Assembly: GCF_018413605.1 (NCBI RefSeq)
Contig: NZ_JAHCDN010000001.1
Location: forward strand, 1,178,001 to 1,242,000
Length of the DNA: 64,000 nt
Direction of reading: 5' to 3'
Source: Variovorax sp. PCZ-1
GTDB lineage: Bacteria > Pseudomonadota > Gammaproteobacteria > Burkholderiales > Burkholderiaceae_C
A program made the translations under genes and the position numbers. Positions 9,734-20,588 of the stretch are shown here, piece by piece (within the stretch, counting starts at the first letter, position 1; each line of letters opens with the position of its first letter). A model generated the notes under the pieces. The model was given only the letters and a program-made list of their open reading frames with translations. It made no database searches and was not told the DNA's origin.

Positions 9734-9794
9734 TCTTGCTGTAGCCTTGGTGCTGGGCATATTCAGAGTCCCTCAGCGCAGCACTTCCCGTGGC

Positions 9795-10355
9795 TTAAAG
9801 TCCGAGCTTCTTCCATCCTGCCAAGCCCAGTTTTTCAAGCGTTGCAATATTCGCTTCAAAAATCGCCTCAGCTTCCGGAAAAGCCTCCACAGCGCGCTCC
9901 ACACTGTTTTCACGCAATAAATGCAAAATCGCAAACGGCGCACGATTCGTGTAGTTGCTGATGTCATCAGGCTCCGTGCCATCAAACTGAAACCTTGGAT
10001 GAAAGCTGGCCAGCTGAATCACGCCTTCCAGTTCATGCTCATCGATTACATCTTCAGCGACCTCCAGAAAATCGTTGAAATCCAAAAAATCTTCAAACAG
10101 CGTGGGATGAATCAGCAGAGTCGTATCAATCTCTGATGCAGGCGTGGCCACCAACAAATCCAGTTCACGATCCAGCTCTTCGAGCAAATCATCCGCATGC
10201 CGCGCTTTGCTCACCACCAAGCGCACTTGATTCTTCACGTAAACCGCCTTGGCGAAAGGGCAGAGATTCAAGCCGATCACAGCTTTTTCTAGCCAGTGGC
10301 GGGTTTGCTCAAGGACACGTGTTTCGTCCATGGCTGAAGCGTTGGAAGTTGTCAT
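9795..10355 (-). CDS. DUF1415 family protein
   Basis: The 186-residue protein matches the DUF1415 pattern: ETRVLEQTRHWLEKAVIGLN followed by LCPFAKAVYV near the N-terminus, LLIHPTLFEDFLDFNDFL in the middle, and SFHPRFQFDGT with NRAPFAILHLLRE toward the C-terminus. Function unknown. The conserved Cys-Pro-Phe and His residues are what one would test first. No signal peptide. It converges on the GntR gene. ATG at 10331 is an alternative start; neither has a strong ribosome-binding site. Confidence 0.85.
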   Translation of the reverse strand: MTTSNASAMDETRVLEQTRHWLEKAVIGLNLCPFAKAVYVKNQVRLVVSKARHADDLLEELDRELDLLVATPASEIDTTLLIHPTLFEDFLDFNDFLEVAEDVIDEHELEGVIQLASFHPRFQFDGTEPDDISNYTNRAPFAILHLLRENSVERAVEAFPEAEAIFEANIATLEKLGLAGWKKLGL

Positions 10356-10424
10356 GCATGAATTATTGCTGCAAAAGCATCGATGATTAGCTATTAGTAA
10401 GACAGGTTTGAGAAGCGGCCTAAA

Positions 10425-10468
10425 AAAGCAAAAAGTCCAGACGATTTCTCGTCTGGACTTTTTGCTTT
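10425..10468 (-). terminator. Strong terminator of lpdA
   Basis: A perfect 20-bp stem (left arm 10425-10444, right arm 10449-10468; core AGTCCAGACGA / TCGTCTGGACT) with a TTTC loop sits 17 bases beyond the lpdA stop. A and T tracts in the outer stem suggest bidirectional use. Confidence 0.9.
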
Positions 10469-10484
10469 AGGAAGATTTAACTTC

Positions 10485-12326
<1,842 letters not shown>

Positions 12327-12357
12327 GGTTTGCTTTCCTTTGCGCCGCTTCGCGTCG

Positions 12358-12452
12358 CGAAATAAATGGGGTCAGAGCACAATTAATTTGGTGATTGGAA
12401 ATCAAAAGGGGCGGGTGATCAAAATTAATTGAGATCTGACCCCGTTTATTTC
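12358..12452. repeat. REP-like GGGGTCAGA hairpin, copy 1
   Basis: The inverted ends are GAAATAAATGGGGTCAGA and TCTGACCCCGTTTATTTC, with inner ATTAATT arms. It spans the gap upstream of lpdA and overlaps the stop codon of the BPH gene. Elements of this type are associated elsewhere with RAYT (IS200-like Y1) transposases. No such transposase is in this window. Confidence 0.8.
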
Positions 12453-13030
12453 AGTTTCATCGTGAACACCTTGATCGGGCCACCGGAGTTTTTGTCGAAT
12501 TCGCAGCCTGCGGTCACGCCTGCGAGTGCCACGTCTCGCGCGCTTGCATCGCGCTTCGCATACGCAACGCTCATCGCGCCGAGCGCGAAGCCGCGGCCTG
12601 AGCCGACGCCCCAGAATTCTTTGAACTCGAAGACTTCGCGGTAGCTGTAGAGGCCGAAGATGCCTGCGCTGTTGGCGATCAACACGCTGAACTGCATGCT
12701 CTCATAAGGATCTGCATCTTCTTCCTTGGTTTGCAGGAAGAATTTTTCTTTGAGCACGGGGTGGAGCTTGAGGAAGGTGTCGTAGACCTCGTCTTTGCTG
12801 TGTAGCTTCAGATCTTCTTTAGGCAAGGATTCAAGCGATTTCCGCAGGGCAGGGAAGTGCGCCACAGTGCCTGCAGTGGTGACATAGCTCTCGCCGCCCA
12901 CGGCTTTCACTTTGAAGATTTTTTCATTGGCTTCAAAGCGGTTGCCTAAGCGCGTATCGCCAAAGGTGACGAGCGAATCGGAGGCGATAGCGACATTGCC
13001 TGCTTTTTTAACGACTACTACTGTGGTCAT
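12446..13030 (-). CDS. bph: BPH: betaproteobacterial proteasome homologue (Ntn hydrolase)
   Basis: The 194-residue protein has the HslV/proteasome beta fold. After removal of Met1 the N-terminal Thr (MTTVVVVKKAGNVAIASDS) would be the nucleophile. Asp17 counted from that Thr is present, and a Lys in FEANEKIFKV occupies the region of the usual Lys33, with a short insertion. The family is known from work on betaproteobacterial homologues that form double rings; no ATPase partner gene is nearby. It differs from HslV by an extended middle segment (FLKLHPVLKEKFFLQ) and is encoded between lpdA and aceF on the same strand. Its stop codon is inside a REP-like hairpin. Substrates unknown. Confidence 0.8.
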   Translation of the reverse strand: MTTVVVVKKAGNVAIASDSLVTFGDTRLGNRFEANEKIFKVKAVGGESYVTTAGTVAHFPALRKSLESLPKEDLKLHSKDEVYDTFLKLHPVLKEKFFLQTKEEDADPYESMQFSVLIANSAGIFGLYSYREVFEFKEFWGVGSGRGFALGAMSVAYAKRDASARDVALAGVTAGCEFDKNSGGPIKVFTMKLK

Positions 13031-13060
13031 ACTGTTAAGTTCTTTGGATGGGATGGAGGA

Positions 13061-13161
13061 GAACGCAAAAGACGCAAAAGAAACGCAAAAGGCGCAAAAT
13101 AGAAATTGATTGTCTGTTCTGTTTTTTGCGTCTTTTGCGTGTTTTTACGCATTTTGCGTTC
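13061..13161. repeat. GCAAAAGACGC inverted repeat, copy 2
   Basis: GAACGCAAAAGACGCAAAAG on the left and TTTTGCGTTC at the right end. It fills the space between aceF and the BPH gene. Confidence 0.75.
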
Positions 13162-13183
13162 TATTGCTTAGTTCGCCAATAAC

Positions 13184-14851
13184 TCAAAGCAAAACGCGGC
13201 GGAAGTCCGAGAGGATTTGACCCAAGAATGCGTTAAAGCGAGCAGCAGCCGCACCATCAATCACGCGGTGATCCCAAGTGAGAGACAAAGGCAGCATCAA
13301 GCGTGGCACGAATTTTTCGCCGTCCCAGACTGGTTCCATCTGGCTCTTGCAGACGCCGAGGATGGCGACTTCGGGGGCGTTGATGATCGGTGTGAAGTAA
13401 CGCCCGCCGATGCCGCCTAGGCTTGAGATCGTGAAGCATGCGCCGCTCATCTCGGCTGGCGTGAGCTTGCCGTCGCGGGCTTTTTTGGCGAGTTCGCCCA
13501 TCTCTTGGCTGATCTGCAAGACGCCTTTTTTGTCAGCGTCTTTGATCACCGGGACGACGAGGCCATTGGGCGTATCGGCTGCGAAGCCAATGTGATAGTA
13601 CTGTTTGTAGATCAGCGCATCGCCATCGAGAGAGGAGTTGAACTCGGGGAATTTCTTGAGCGCGGCGACGCAGGCTTTGATGAGGAAAGCTAGCATGGTT
13701 ACTTTGATGCCTAGCTTCTCGTTTTCCTTGTTCGTCGAGACGCGGAAGGCTTCTAGATCGGTGATGTCTGCGTCGTCATGGTTGGTGACGGCGGGGATCA
13801 TGATCGCGTTGCGTGTCAGATTTTGGCCGCTGATCTTTTTGATGCGGCTCATCTCTTTGCGCTCAATCGGGCCGAACTTGGTGAAATCAATCTTCGGCCA
13901 TGGGATGAGGCCGAGTGCTGCGCCGTCTCCGCCTGCTGGGGCTTTGGCTGCGATGGCTTTGGTGGCCACAGCGCCGCTCATCACGGCTTTGGTGAAGCCT
14001 TGGATATCGGCTTCAGTGATGCGGCCTTTCAGCCCTGAGCCTTTGACTTCTTCGAGCGGCACGCCTAGCTCGCGTGCGAACTTGCGAACGGAGGGGCTGG
14101 CGTGAGGCAGAGCGCCAGTAGGAGCCGTTGTGGGGTTGTGTGCGGCTGGAGCATGTGCAGAGGATGCTACTGAAACAGGAGCTGCTTGCGCTGTATTTAC
14201 GCCGGCTACAGGCTGTTTTTGCTCTGAAACTGCGGCTGCGGGAGCTGTAGAGGCTCCGGTAGGCGCAGAGCCTTCGAGAATGGCCAGCAGATCACCGATA
14301 TTGATCTTGTCGCCAACTTTGACTTTCAATTCTTTGAGCACGCCTGCCGCGCTCGATGGAATTTCCATCGCAGCCTTGTCGGATTCGACGGTGACGAGAG
14401 ATTGCTCCACCTTGATCGTATCGCCCACTTTGACAAAGACTTCAATCACAGCCACATCTTTGAAATCACCAATATCAGGCACTTTAACTTCGATGCGAGA
14501 TGCTACTGAATTCATAGCTGCTTGCGCAGTATTTATGCCGGCGACTGGCTGTTTTTTCTCTGAAACTGCAGCGGGAGCAGGTGTGGGAGCGGTTGCTGGG
14601 CTTGACGATGCGCCAGCGGCTTCGAGCGTGAGCACGATGGAGCCTTGCTTGACCTTATCCCCGATTTTGACCTTGAGTTCCTTCACCACGCCTGCGCCGC
14701 TGGAGGGAATTTCCATGGAGGCTTTGTCGGATTCGACGGTGATGAGGGATTGCTCGGCTTTGACAGTGTCGCCAGGTTTGACGAGCAGTTCGATGACGGC
14801 AACTTCGTCGAAATCGCCGATGTCGGGGACTTGAATTTCTATGATGGGCAT
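13184..14851 (-). CDS. aceF: Dihydrolipoyl acetyltransferase (E2) with two lipoyl domains
   Basis: E2 core of pyruvate dehydrogenase. The 555-residue reading starts at ATG 14851, which has GGAGA upstream (14869 would add six residues without a good site). Domain order: lipoyl 1 ([12 protein letters not shown]), repeat-encoded linker, lipoyl 2 (ESDKAAMEIPSS, residues about 120-195), second repeat-encoded linker, E3-binding domain (ASPSVRKFARELGVPLEEV, GSGLKGRITEADI), and catalytic acetyltransferase ending with SLTWDHRVIDGAAAARF, whose His and Asp are catalytic. Lipoyl 1 is almost a copy of the one in LpdA and differs clearly from lipoyl 2, pointing to recent duplication or conversion between the two genes. 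The gene is in an aceE-aceF-bph-lpdA series. Confidence 0.96.
   Translation of the reverse strand: MPIIEIQVPDIGDFDEVAVIELLVKPGDTVKAEQSLITVESDKASMEIPSSGAGVVKELKVKIGDKVKQGSIVLTLEAAGASSSPATAPTPAPAAVSEKKQPVAGINTAQAAMNSVASRIEVKVPDIGDFKDVAVIEVFVKVGDTIKVEQSLVTVESDKAAMEIPSSAAGVLKELKVKVGDKINIGDLLAILEGSAPTGASTAPAAAVSEQKQPVAGVNTAQAAPVSVASSAHAPAAHNPTTAPTGALPHASPSVRKFARELGVPLEEVKGSGLKGRITEADIQGFTKAVMSGAVATKAIAAKAPAGGDGAALGLIPWPKIDFTKFGPIERKEMSRIKKISGQNLTRNAIMIPAVTNHDDADITDLEAFRVSTNKENEKLGIKVTMLAFLIKACVAALKKFPEFNSSLDGDALIYKQYYHIGFAADTPNGLVVPVIKDADKKGVLQISQEMGELAKKARDGKLTPAEMSGACFTISSLGGIGGRYFTPIINAPEVAILGVCKSQMEPVWDGEKFVPRLMLPLSLTWDHRVIDGAAAARFNAFLGQILSDFRRVLL
14163..14221. repeat. Palindromic repeat copy 4, second aceF linker
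   Basis: GATGCTACTGAAACAGGAGC, then TGCTTGCGCTGTATTTACGC, then CGGCTACAGGCTGTTTTTG. More diverged than the other linker copies. It encodes AGVNTAQAAPVSVAS between lipoyl 2 and the E3-binding domain. Confidence 0.75.
14499..14557. repeat. Palindromic repeat copy 5, first aceF linker
   Basis: GATGCTACTGAATTCATAGC, then TGCTTGCGCAGTATTTATGC. It encodes AGINTAQAAMNSVAS between the two lipoyl domains. Confidence 0.85.
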
Positions 14852-14884
14852 TGTTAAGTCTCCATGCAACGCTAATGCGTTGCG

Positions 14885-14980
14885 AAATTAAATGGGGTCA
14901 GAGCACAATTAATTTGGTTGTTGGTTATCAAACGAGGTCGGTGATCAAAATTAATTGAGATCTGACCCCGTTTAATTTCA
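14885..14980. repeat. REP-like GGGGTCAGA hairpin, copy 2
   Basis: The inverted ends are GAAATTAAATGGGGTCAGA and TCTGACCCCGTTTAATTTC. It lies between aceE and aceF, directly after the aceE stop. Compared with copy 1 the outermost arms differ, but the two arms of each copy still match each other. Confidence 0.8.
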
Positions 14981-17692
14981 TCAAGCGTACAAGGGGTTGA
15001 TCTTGTCGGTTTTGATGCCGTACTTCTTGATCGCTTCTGTCACTTTAGCTAGAGGCAATTTGCCGTCTTCTGCCAAAGCCTTCAAAGATGCGATGACGAT
15101 GTAGTGGCGGTTGACTTCGAAGTGCTCGCGCAGTTTGCTGCGGAAGTCTGAGCGGCCAAAGCCGTCTGTTCCGAGGACTTTGTAGTTGCGCGTTGGCTTG
15201 CCATCAGCCGTGGCCTTTTGCACGTAGGGGCGGATTTGCTCGGCGTAGGCTTTCATGTAGTCCGTTGAAGCGATCACGGGGCCGGTGGTTTTGCCGAGTT
15301 GCTCTTCCACGAAGCTCTTGACTGGCTTGGCTTCTGGGTTGAGCAAGTTTTGGCGATCAGCGGCTTGGCCGTCGCGGGTGAGTTCGTTGAAGCTTGGGCA
15401 GCTCCATACATTGGCGCTCACACCCCAATCTTTTTCCAGCAGCTCTTTCGCGGCCATGCTCTCGCGCAAGATGGTGCCAGAGCCGAGCAGGTTGACCACG
15501 TTATCTTTTTTCGCAGCAGCTTCTTGCAGCAAATACATGCCTTTGATGATTTGCTCTTCCGTACCAGCTTTGAGGCCAGGCATGGCGTAGTTTTCGTTGA
15601 GCAGCGTGATGTAATAAAACACGTTGTCTTGCTTTTCCACCATGCGCTTCAAGCCATGATGCAAGATCACGCCGACTTCGTGGGCGAAGGTCGGGTCATA
15701 CGAAATGCAATTCGGAATCGTGCCGGCCATGATGTGGCTGTGGCCGTCTTCGTGTTGCAGGCCTTCGCCGTTCAGCGTGGTGCGGCCGGATGTGCCGCCG
15801 AGCAAGAAGCCGCGGGCTTGCATATCGCCTGCTGCCCAAGCCAGATCGCCGATGCGCTGGAAGCCAAACATCGAGTAGTACACATAGAACGGCACCATGA
15901 TGCGGTTGCTCGTCGAATACGAGGTCGCCGCTGCAATCCAGCTGCTCATGCCGCCGGCTTCGTTGATACCTTCTTGCAGAATCTGGCCGCCTTTGTCTTC
16001 CTTGTAGTACATCACCTGCTCTTTATCGACAGGGGTGTATTGCTGACCGAGCGGGTTGTAAATACCGACTTGGCGGAACAGGCCTTCCATACCGAAGGTG
16101 CGCGCCTCGTCCACCAAAATCGGCACCACGCGCTTGCCCAAAGCTTGATCGCGCAGCAGCTGCGTGATGAAGCGCACATAGGCTTGCGTGGTGGAGATTT
16201 CTCGGCCTTCGGCGGTGGGCTCCATCACAGACTTGAAGACATCAATCGCAGGCACGGTGAAGCTCTCATCGGCCTTGGTGCGGCGATGCGGCAGATAGCC
16301 ACCAAGCGCTTTGCGGCGCTCATGCAGATACTTCATCTCCGGTGTGTCGTCTGCGGGCTTGTAGAAAGGCAGATCGGCGATTTGGCTATCAGGGATCGGG
16401 ATATTGAAGCGATCGCGGAAGGCTTTGATGTCTTCGTCAGCCAGCTTCTTGGTTTGGTGAACCGTGTTTTTACCTTCGCCGATTTTGCCCATGCCAAAAC
16501 CTTTCACGGTTTTGATGAGCAGCACGGTGGGCTGGTTTTTATGCTTCACCGCAGCGTCAAACGCGGCATAGACTTTTTGCGGATCGTGGCCGCCGCGCTT
16601 CAAGTTCCAAATTTCATCGTCGCTCATGTGCGCGACCATCTCTAGCGTCTCGGGGCTGCGGCCAAAGAAATGTTTACGAACATAAGCGCCGTCGTTCGCT
16701 TTGAAGGCTTGATAATCGCCATCCAGCGTGTCCATCATGATTTTGCGGAGCGCGCCATTTTTGTCGCGTGCGAGCAATGGATCCCAGCCGCTGCCCCAGA
16801 GGCACTTGATCACATTCCAGCCCGCGCCACGGAATTCGCCTTCGAGCTCTTGCACGATTTTTCCGTTGCCGCGCACAGGGCCATCTAAGCGCTGCAGGTT
16901 GCAGTTGATCACGAAGATGAGGTTGTCGAGGTTTTCACGGGCTGCCAAACCGATGGCGCCCAAGCTTTCTGGTTCGTCCATCTCACCGTCTCCGCAGAAG
17001 ACCCAAACTTTGCGGTTAGACGTATCAGCAATGCCGCGAGCATGCAAGTATTTGAGGAAGCGCGCTTGGTAAATCGCCATCAGAGGGCCGAGGCCCATCG
17101 ACACGGTGGGGAATTGCCAGAACTCGGGCATGAGCTTGGGATGCGGATAGCTGGAAAGGCCTTTCCCATCGACCTCTTGGCGGAAGTTTAAAAGCTGCTC
17201 TTCCGTCAAGCGGCCTTCGAGATACGCGCGGGCATACACGCCGGGCGACACATGGCCTTGGATGTAGATGCAATCGCCACCGTGGTTGGCGCTCTCGGCG
17301 TGCCAGAAATGATTGAAGCCTGCGCCGAACAAGTTGGCGAGAGATGCAAAGGAGCCAATATGGCCACCCAAATCGCCGCCGTCCGCAGGGTTATGGCGAT
17401 TGGCTTTGACCACCATGGCCATTGCGTTCCAGCGCATGTAGGCGCGCAGGCGCTCTTCGATTTCTACGTTGCCTGGGTTGTGCGCTTCTTGATCAGGCTC
17501 GATGGTGTTCACATAGCCGGTCGTGGCAGAGAAGGGCATGTCGATGCTGTTTTGGCGAGCATGCTCCAAGAGCTGCTCCAGCAGAAAGTGCGCGCGGTCT
17601 TTGCCCTCTGCGTTGATGACGGCGGAGAGTGCGTCCATCCACTCGCGGGTTTCTTGGTTGTCGAGGTCGATGTCTTTGGGTAGTGCTGACAT
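14981..17692 (-). CDS. aceE: Pyruvate dehydrogenase E1, homodimeric type
   Basis: Thiamine-diphosphate-dependent decarboxylation of pyruvate and transfer of the acetyl group to lipoyl-AceF. It has 903 residues from ATG 17692, with GGAGA eight bases upstream; the upstream in-frame start at 17743 lacks a site. The TPP/Mg motif runs from FCGDGEMDEPESLG to VINCNLQRLDGPVRGN. Other AceE signatures are YIQGHVSPGVYARAYLEGR and the C-terminal VLGTDGFGRSD. First gene of the complex operon, divergent from a sensor kinase. A perfect CATATT/AATATG palindrome lies in the divergent promoter region. Confidence 0.97.
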   Translation of the reverse strand: MSALPKDIDLDNQETREWMDALSAVINAEGKDRAHFLLEQLLEHARQNSIDMPFSATTGYVNTIEPDQEAHNPGNVEIEERLRAYMRWNAMAMVVKANRHNPADGGDLGGHIGSFASLANLFGAGFNHFWHAESANHGGDCIYIQGHVSPGVYARAYLEGRLTEEQLLNFRQEVDGKGLSSYPHPKLMPEFWQFPTVSMGLGPLMAIYQARFLKYLHARGIADTSNRKVWVFCGDGEMDEPESLGAIGLAARENLDNLIFVINCNLQRLDGPVRGNGKIVQELEGEFRGAGWNVIKCLWGSGWDPLLARDKNGALRKIMMDTLDGDYQAFKANDGAYVRKHFFGRSPETLEMVAHMSDDEIWNLKRGGHDPQKVYAAFDAAVKHKNQPTVLLIKTVKGFGMGKIGEGKNTVHQTKKLADEDIKAFRDRFNIPIPDSQIADLPFYKPADDTPEMKYLHERRKALGGYLPHRRTKADESFTVPAIDVFKSVMEPTAEGREISTTQAYVRFITQLLRDQALGKRVVPILVDEARTFGMEGLFRQVGIYNPLGQQYTPVDKEQVMYYKEDKGGQILQEGINEAGGMSSWIAAATSYSTSNRIMVPFYVYYSMFGFQRIGDLAWAAGDMQARGFLLGGTSGRTTLNGEGLQHEDGHSHIMAGTIPNCISYDPTFAHEVGVILHHGLKRMVEKQDNVFYYITLLNENYAMPGLKAGTEEQIIKGMYLLQEAAAKKDNVVNLLGSGTILRESMAAKELLEKDWGVSANVWSCPSFNELTRDGQAADRQNLLNPEAKPVKSFVEEQLGKTTGPVIASTDYMKAYAEQIRPYVQKATADGKPTRNYKVLGTDGFGRSDFRSKLREHFEVNRHYIVIASLKALAEDGKLPLAKVTEAIKKYGIKTDKINPLYA

Positions 17693-17829
17693 GTTGTGTC
17701 TCCAGATAAGAAGCAGCGTCATGGGTGATGACGAGCCGTGCATAACTTGCTTAGCTTGCCTTGAATTTAGGGCAGTGACTCTATTGTTTCACAAATTCTT
17801 TGATATTTTCAAATAGTGCATCATGTTTT

Positions 17830-17845
17830 CATATTATGGAATATG
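17830..17845. promoter_or_regulatory. Palindrome in the aceE / sensor-kinase divergent region
   Basis: CATATT and AATATG arms around ATGG form a perfect 16-base inverted repeat, about 140 bases upstream of aceE and 45 upstream of the kinase. It is a candidate operator for an unknown regulator of either gene. Confidence 0.4.
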
Positions 17846-17888
17846 ATGAACGCCGAAAAAACGGCAAGGGGTGCACGACAATCGCAAG

Positions 17889-20504
17889 ATGACCGATATC
17901 GTGAGAACAGAGCCGATGCCTTTGGCTGTGCCTATGTCTGCATCAGCTAAGCCAGCTCGTGCTGTGAGCAAACAGCCCACGTGGCTGGTGCGCTGGTGGC
18001 GCTCGCAATCGCCCACGCGGCAAAATCGCTTTGCCTTGATCGCGCCTCTGGCGGCCGTGGCGGTGTTTCTGATGGCTATCGTGGCAAGCTTTGGTTATTT
18101 GCGTTTAGAGGAAATGTCTCGCGAGCAAGAGGCCGTGCAGCGCGATGTGGAATACGCGCAGCAGCGCCTTCGTCTGCGTTTGCTTGAGCGCCAAGAACAG
18201 CTCATGCGCTTAGCGGCAGATATCAACAACAAGCAGATTGATACCGAAGATTTCGTTACGCAGGCCGAGAGCTTGGTACGTCAATATCCAGAATTGCAAT
18301 CCGTGGTGTGGATTGATGCTAAGAAGCGCATTCGCGTGAGCTACACCTCGCCCAGCATGCCAGGGCTGTATGTGCGTTTGAGTGGCGATATGCTTCGCCA
18401 TCAAGAAACAGACACCGTCTATAACCTCGTGCGAGATGTGCGTCAGCCCATGTATTCCGTACCATTTTCCGTGCCCACAGGAATAGGAACGCAAACGATG
18501 TCTGTGTTGCAGGTGCAAGTGCCGCTGGCCGATGGCGCACGCTTTGGTGGTGTGGTGATGGGCGAGTACCAGGTTGATGGGCTGATGCGCTATGGCGTTC
18601 CGGCCGAGATCACTGCCAAGTATGCAGTCGCTTTACTCGATGATAAGAATCGCCTGCTGTCTGGCAACACCTCGCCCAAGCGCAATGCGGCAGTGCGTCT
18701 GTTACCTTGGGTGCAGCAAGATACGGAGTATGAGGTGCCGGTTTCGCCGCTGGGCAATAGTTTGGTGCTGCGCGCCGAGGCATATCGTGCCTCCTTGGGG
18801 GTGATTGGCAGTGCGCTGTTTTGGTTGGTGCTGGTTCTCTCGCTGATGACGGCTTGGCTGCTCGTTACCGCATGGCGGCATACTCGCCGCCGTATCCAAA
18901 CGCAGGCTGCGCTCTTGCAAGAAACGAGCTTTCGCCGCGCCATGGAAAACTCCATGCTCACCGGCATGCGCGCGCTCGATCTGCAAGGCCGCATCACCTA
19001 TGTCAATCCAGCTTTTTGTCAGATGACGGGTTGGAGTGAAGCGCAATTGGTGGGGCTGACCGCGCCATTTCCCTATTGGCCTGAAGATGACCGCGAGATG
19101 CTCGCAGCGAGGCTGGAAGAAGAGATCAGTGGGCGCACCACGCCGGGCGGGTTTCAAGTCCGCGTGAAGCACCGTGATGGCAGCATTTTTGATGCTCGCA
19201 TGTATGTGTCGCCCTTGGTGGATGGCAAAGGTGTGCAAAGCGGCTGGATGACCTCCATGACCGACATCACAGAACCTAATCGTGTGCGTAAGCAACTGTC
19301 TGAATCCTACGAACGATTTACCACCGTGCTCGAAGGCTTGGACGCAAGCGTCTCTGTGGCACCGCTGGGCGGCGATGAGCTGCTGTTCGCCAACAAAATG
19401 TATCGCTTGTGGTTTGGCAGCAAATCAAAAGAGCATTTGAGCTTGGTGGAACAAGCGGGGCGCATGGATAGCGGCATTGTCCAGCCTGATTTCAAAGACA
19501 GCACCAGCGGCGATAGCGTGGATTCTTTGGCAGGCTTGCCAACCGAGGAAATCACGGCAGCTCGCAGTGAGAATGCAGAAATCTTTATTCCTGATCTCAA
19601 CAAATGGCTCGAAGTGCGTTCTCGTTATCTGAACTGGACGGATGGTCGTTTGGCTCAAATGGTGATTGCTACAGACATCACACCGCGCCGCATGGCTGAG
19701 GATCTGGCAGCCCAGCAAGCAGAGAAGGCGCAATCCGCTTCGCGCCTCATTACCATGGGTGAGATGGCTTCGAGCGTGGCGCATGAGCTCAATCAACCGC
19801 TTACTGCTATTTCAAATTACTGCACTGGTATGGTCAGCCGTATTCAGGGCGGGCAGATCAATCAAGAAGAGATGCTGGCCGCTTTGGAGAAAACTGCACG
19901 CCAAGCCCAGCGTGCTGGGCAGATCATTCATCGCATTCGCAGCTTTGTGAAGCGTTCGGCGCCGAATCGGACAGAGAGCGATGTGTCCCAGTTGGTATCC
20001 GAAGCCTTGGAGCTGGCCGAGATTGAGCTGCGTCGCCGCAATGTGCGGCTCACACACTATTTGGCCGCTCGCTTACCGCGTTTGATGGTTGATCCGATTT
20101 TGATCGAACAAGTGCTGGTTAATTTGCTTAAAAACGCTGCCGAGTCGATTGACAATGCGAATCGCCCAAGCAATCGTCGCAGCGTCGAGCTCCGCGCTAT
20201 ACCGAAGCAGATTGATGGCGTGGGCGAGGCCGTGGAATTTACGGTGACTGACACCGGGCAGGGCTTGGCTCCCGAGGTGATGCAGCGCTTGTTTGAAGCC
20301 TTCTTCTCCACCAAGGCCGAAGGCATGGGCATTGGCCTGAACTTGTGCCGCTCCATTGTGGAGAGCCACCAAGGCAGGATGCATGCTGAGAACCTCTACA
20401 ATGGCGATCAAGTGACGGGTTGCCGTTTTAGCTTTTGGCTGCCCTGTCAGCCTGTGGCCTACTACGGCAGCCGTACAGGCAGCTTTTCAGCCGTACAGGC
20501 TTAA
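17889..20504 (+). CDS. PAS-domain sensor histidine kinase, FixL/DctB-like
   Basis: About 871 residues from ATG 17889; GTG 17871 is the alternative (neither has well-spaced ribosome-binding sequence). A membrane segment near residue 55 (FALIAPLAAVAVFLMAIVAS) and a second near 320 (SALFWLVLVLSLMTAWLLV) enclose a periplasmic sensing domain. A PAS domain (ITYVNPAFCQMTGWSEAQLV) and a degenerate second PAS lead to HisKA (MGEMASSVAHELNQPLTAIS) and HATPase (LVNLLKNAAESIDNA, DTGQGLAPEVMQRLFEAFF, GMGIGLNLCRSIVESH). The HELNQPL box is typical of the FixL/DctB class. It pairs with the FixJ-type regulator 84 bases downstream. Transcription away from aceE suggests, but does not show, control of pyruvate metabolism. 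Confidence 0.9.
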   Translation: MTDIVRTEPMPLAVPMSASAKPARAVSKQPTWLVRWWRSQSPTRQNRFALIAPLAAVAVFLMAIVASFGYLRLEEMSREQEAVQRDVEYAQQRLRLRLLERQEQLMRLAADINNKQIDTEDFVTQAESLVRQYPELQSVVWIDAKKRIRVSYTSPSMPGLYVRLSGDMLRHQETDTVYNLVRDVRQPMYSVPFSVPTGIGTQTMSVLQVQVPLADGARFGGVVMGEYQVDGLMRYGVPAEITAKYAVALLDDKNRLLSGNTSPKRNAAVRLLPWVQQDTEYEVPVSPLGNSLVLRAEAYRASLGVIGSALFWLVLVLSLMTAWLLVTAWRHTRRRIQTQAALLQETSFRRAMENSMLTGMRALDLQGRITYVNPAFCQMTGWSEAQLVGLTAPFPYWPEDDREMLAARLEEEISGRTTPGGFQVRVKHRDGSIFDARMYVSPLVDGKGVQSGWMTSMTDITEPNRVRKQLSESYERFTTVLEGLDASVSVAPLGGDELLFANKMYRLWFGSKSKEHLSLVEQAGRMDSGIVQPDFKDSTSGDSVDSLAGLPTEEITAARSENAEIFIPDLNKWLEVRSRYLNWTDGRLAQMVIATDITPRRMAEDLAAQQAEKAQSASRLITMGEMASSVAHELNQPLTAISNYCTGMVSRIQGGQINQEEMLAALEKTARQAQRAGQIIHRIRSFVKRSAPNRTESDVSQLVSEALELAEIELRRRNVRLTHYLAARLPRLMVDPILIEQVLVNLLKNAAESIDNANRPSNRRSVELRAIPKQIDGVGEAVEFTVTDTGQGLAPEVMQRLFEAFFSTKAEGMGIGLNLCRSIVESHQGRMHAENLYNGDQVTGCRFSFWLPCQPVAYYGSRTGSFSAVQA

Positions 20505-20510
20505 AGTTGA

Positions 20511-20570
20511 GTGCTATTAATTGGATAGCATTCCGCGCAGATTCTACGCCGGCGATCGTTGGTTTTGTTA
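20511..20570. repeat. Palindromic repeat copy 6, between kinase and regulator genes
   Basis: GTGCTATTAATTGGATAGC, then ATTCCGCGCAGATTCTACGC, then CGGCGATCGTTGGTTTTGTT. It fills the gap between the kinase stop and the ribosome-binding site (AAAAAGGAC) of the response regulator. Confidence 0.85.
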
Positions 20571-20588
20571 TAAAAAGGACAGTGTTTC

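Noticed and set aside
12358-14980. Insertion sequence or transposase near the REP-like hairpins
   Set aside because: No transposase-like reading frame in the region or anywhere in the window; the elements are only hairpins.
15299-16645. 448-residue open frame antisense to aceE
   Set aside because: It is opposite a clear aceE and its composition follows codon bias of that gene; no family motif and no ribosome-binding site. Similar shadows are opposite acnB (3720-4808) and infB (25495-26754).
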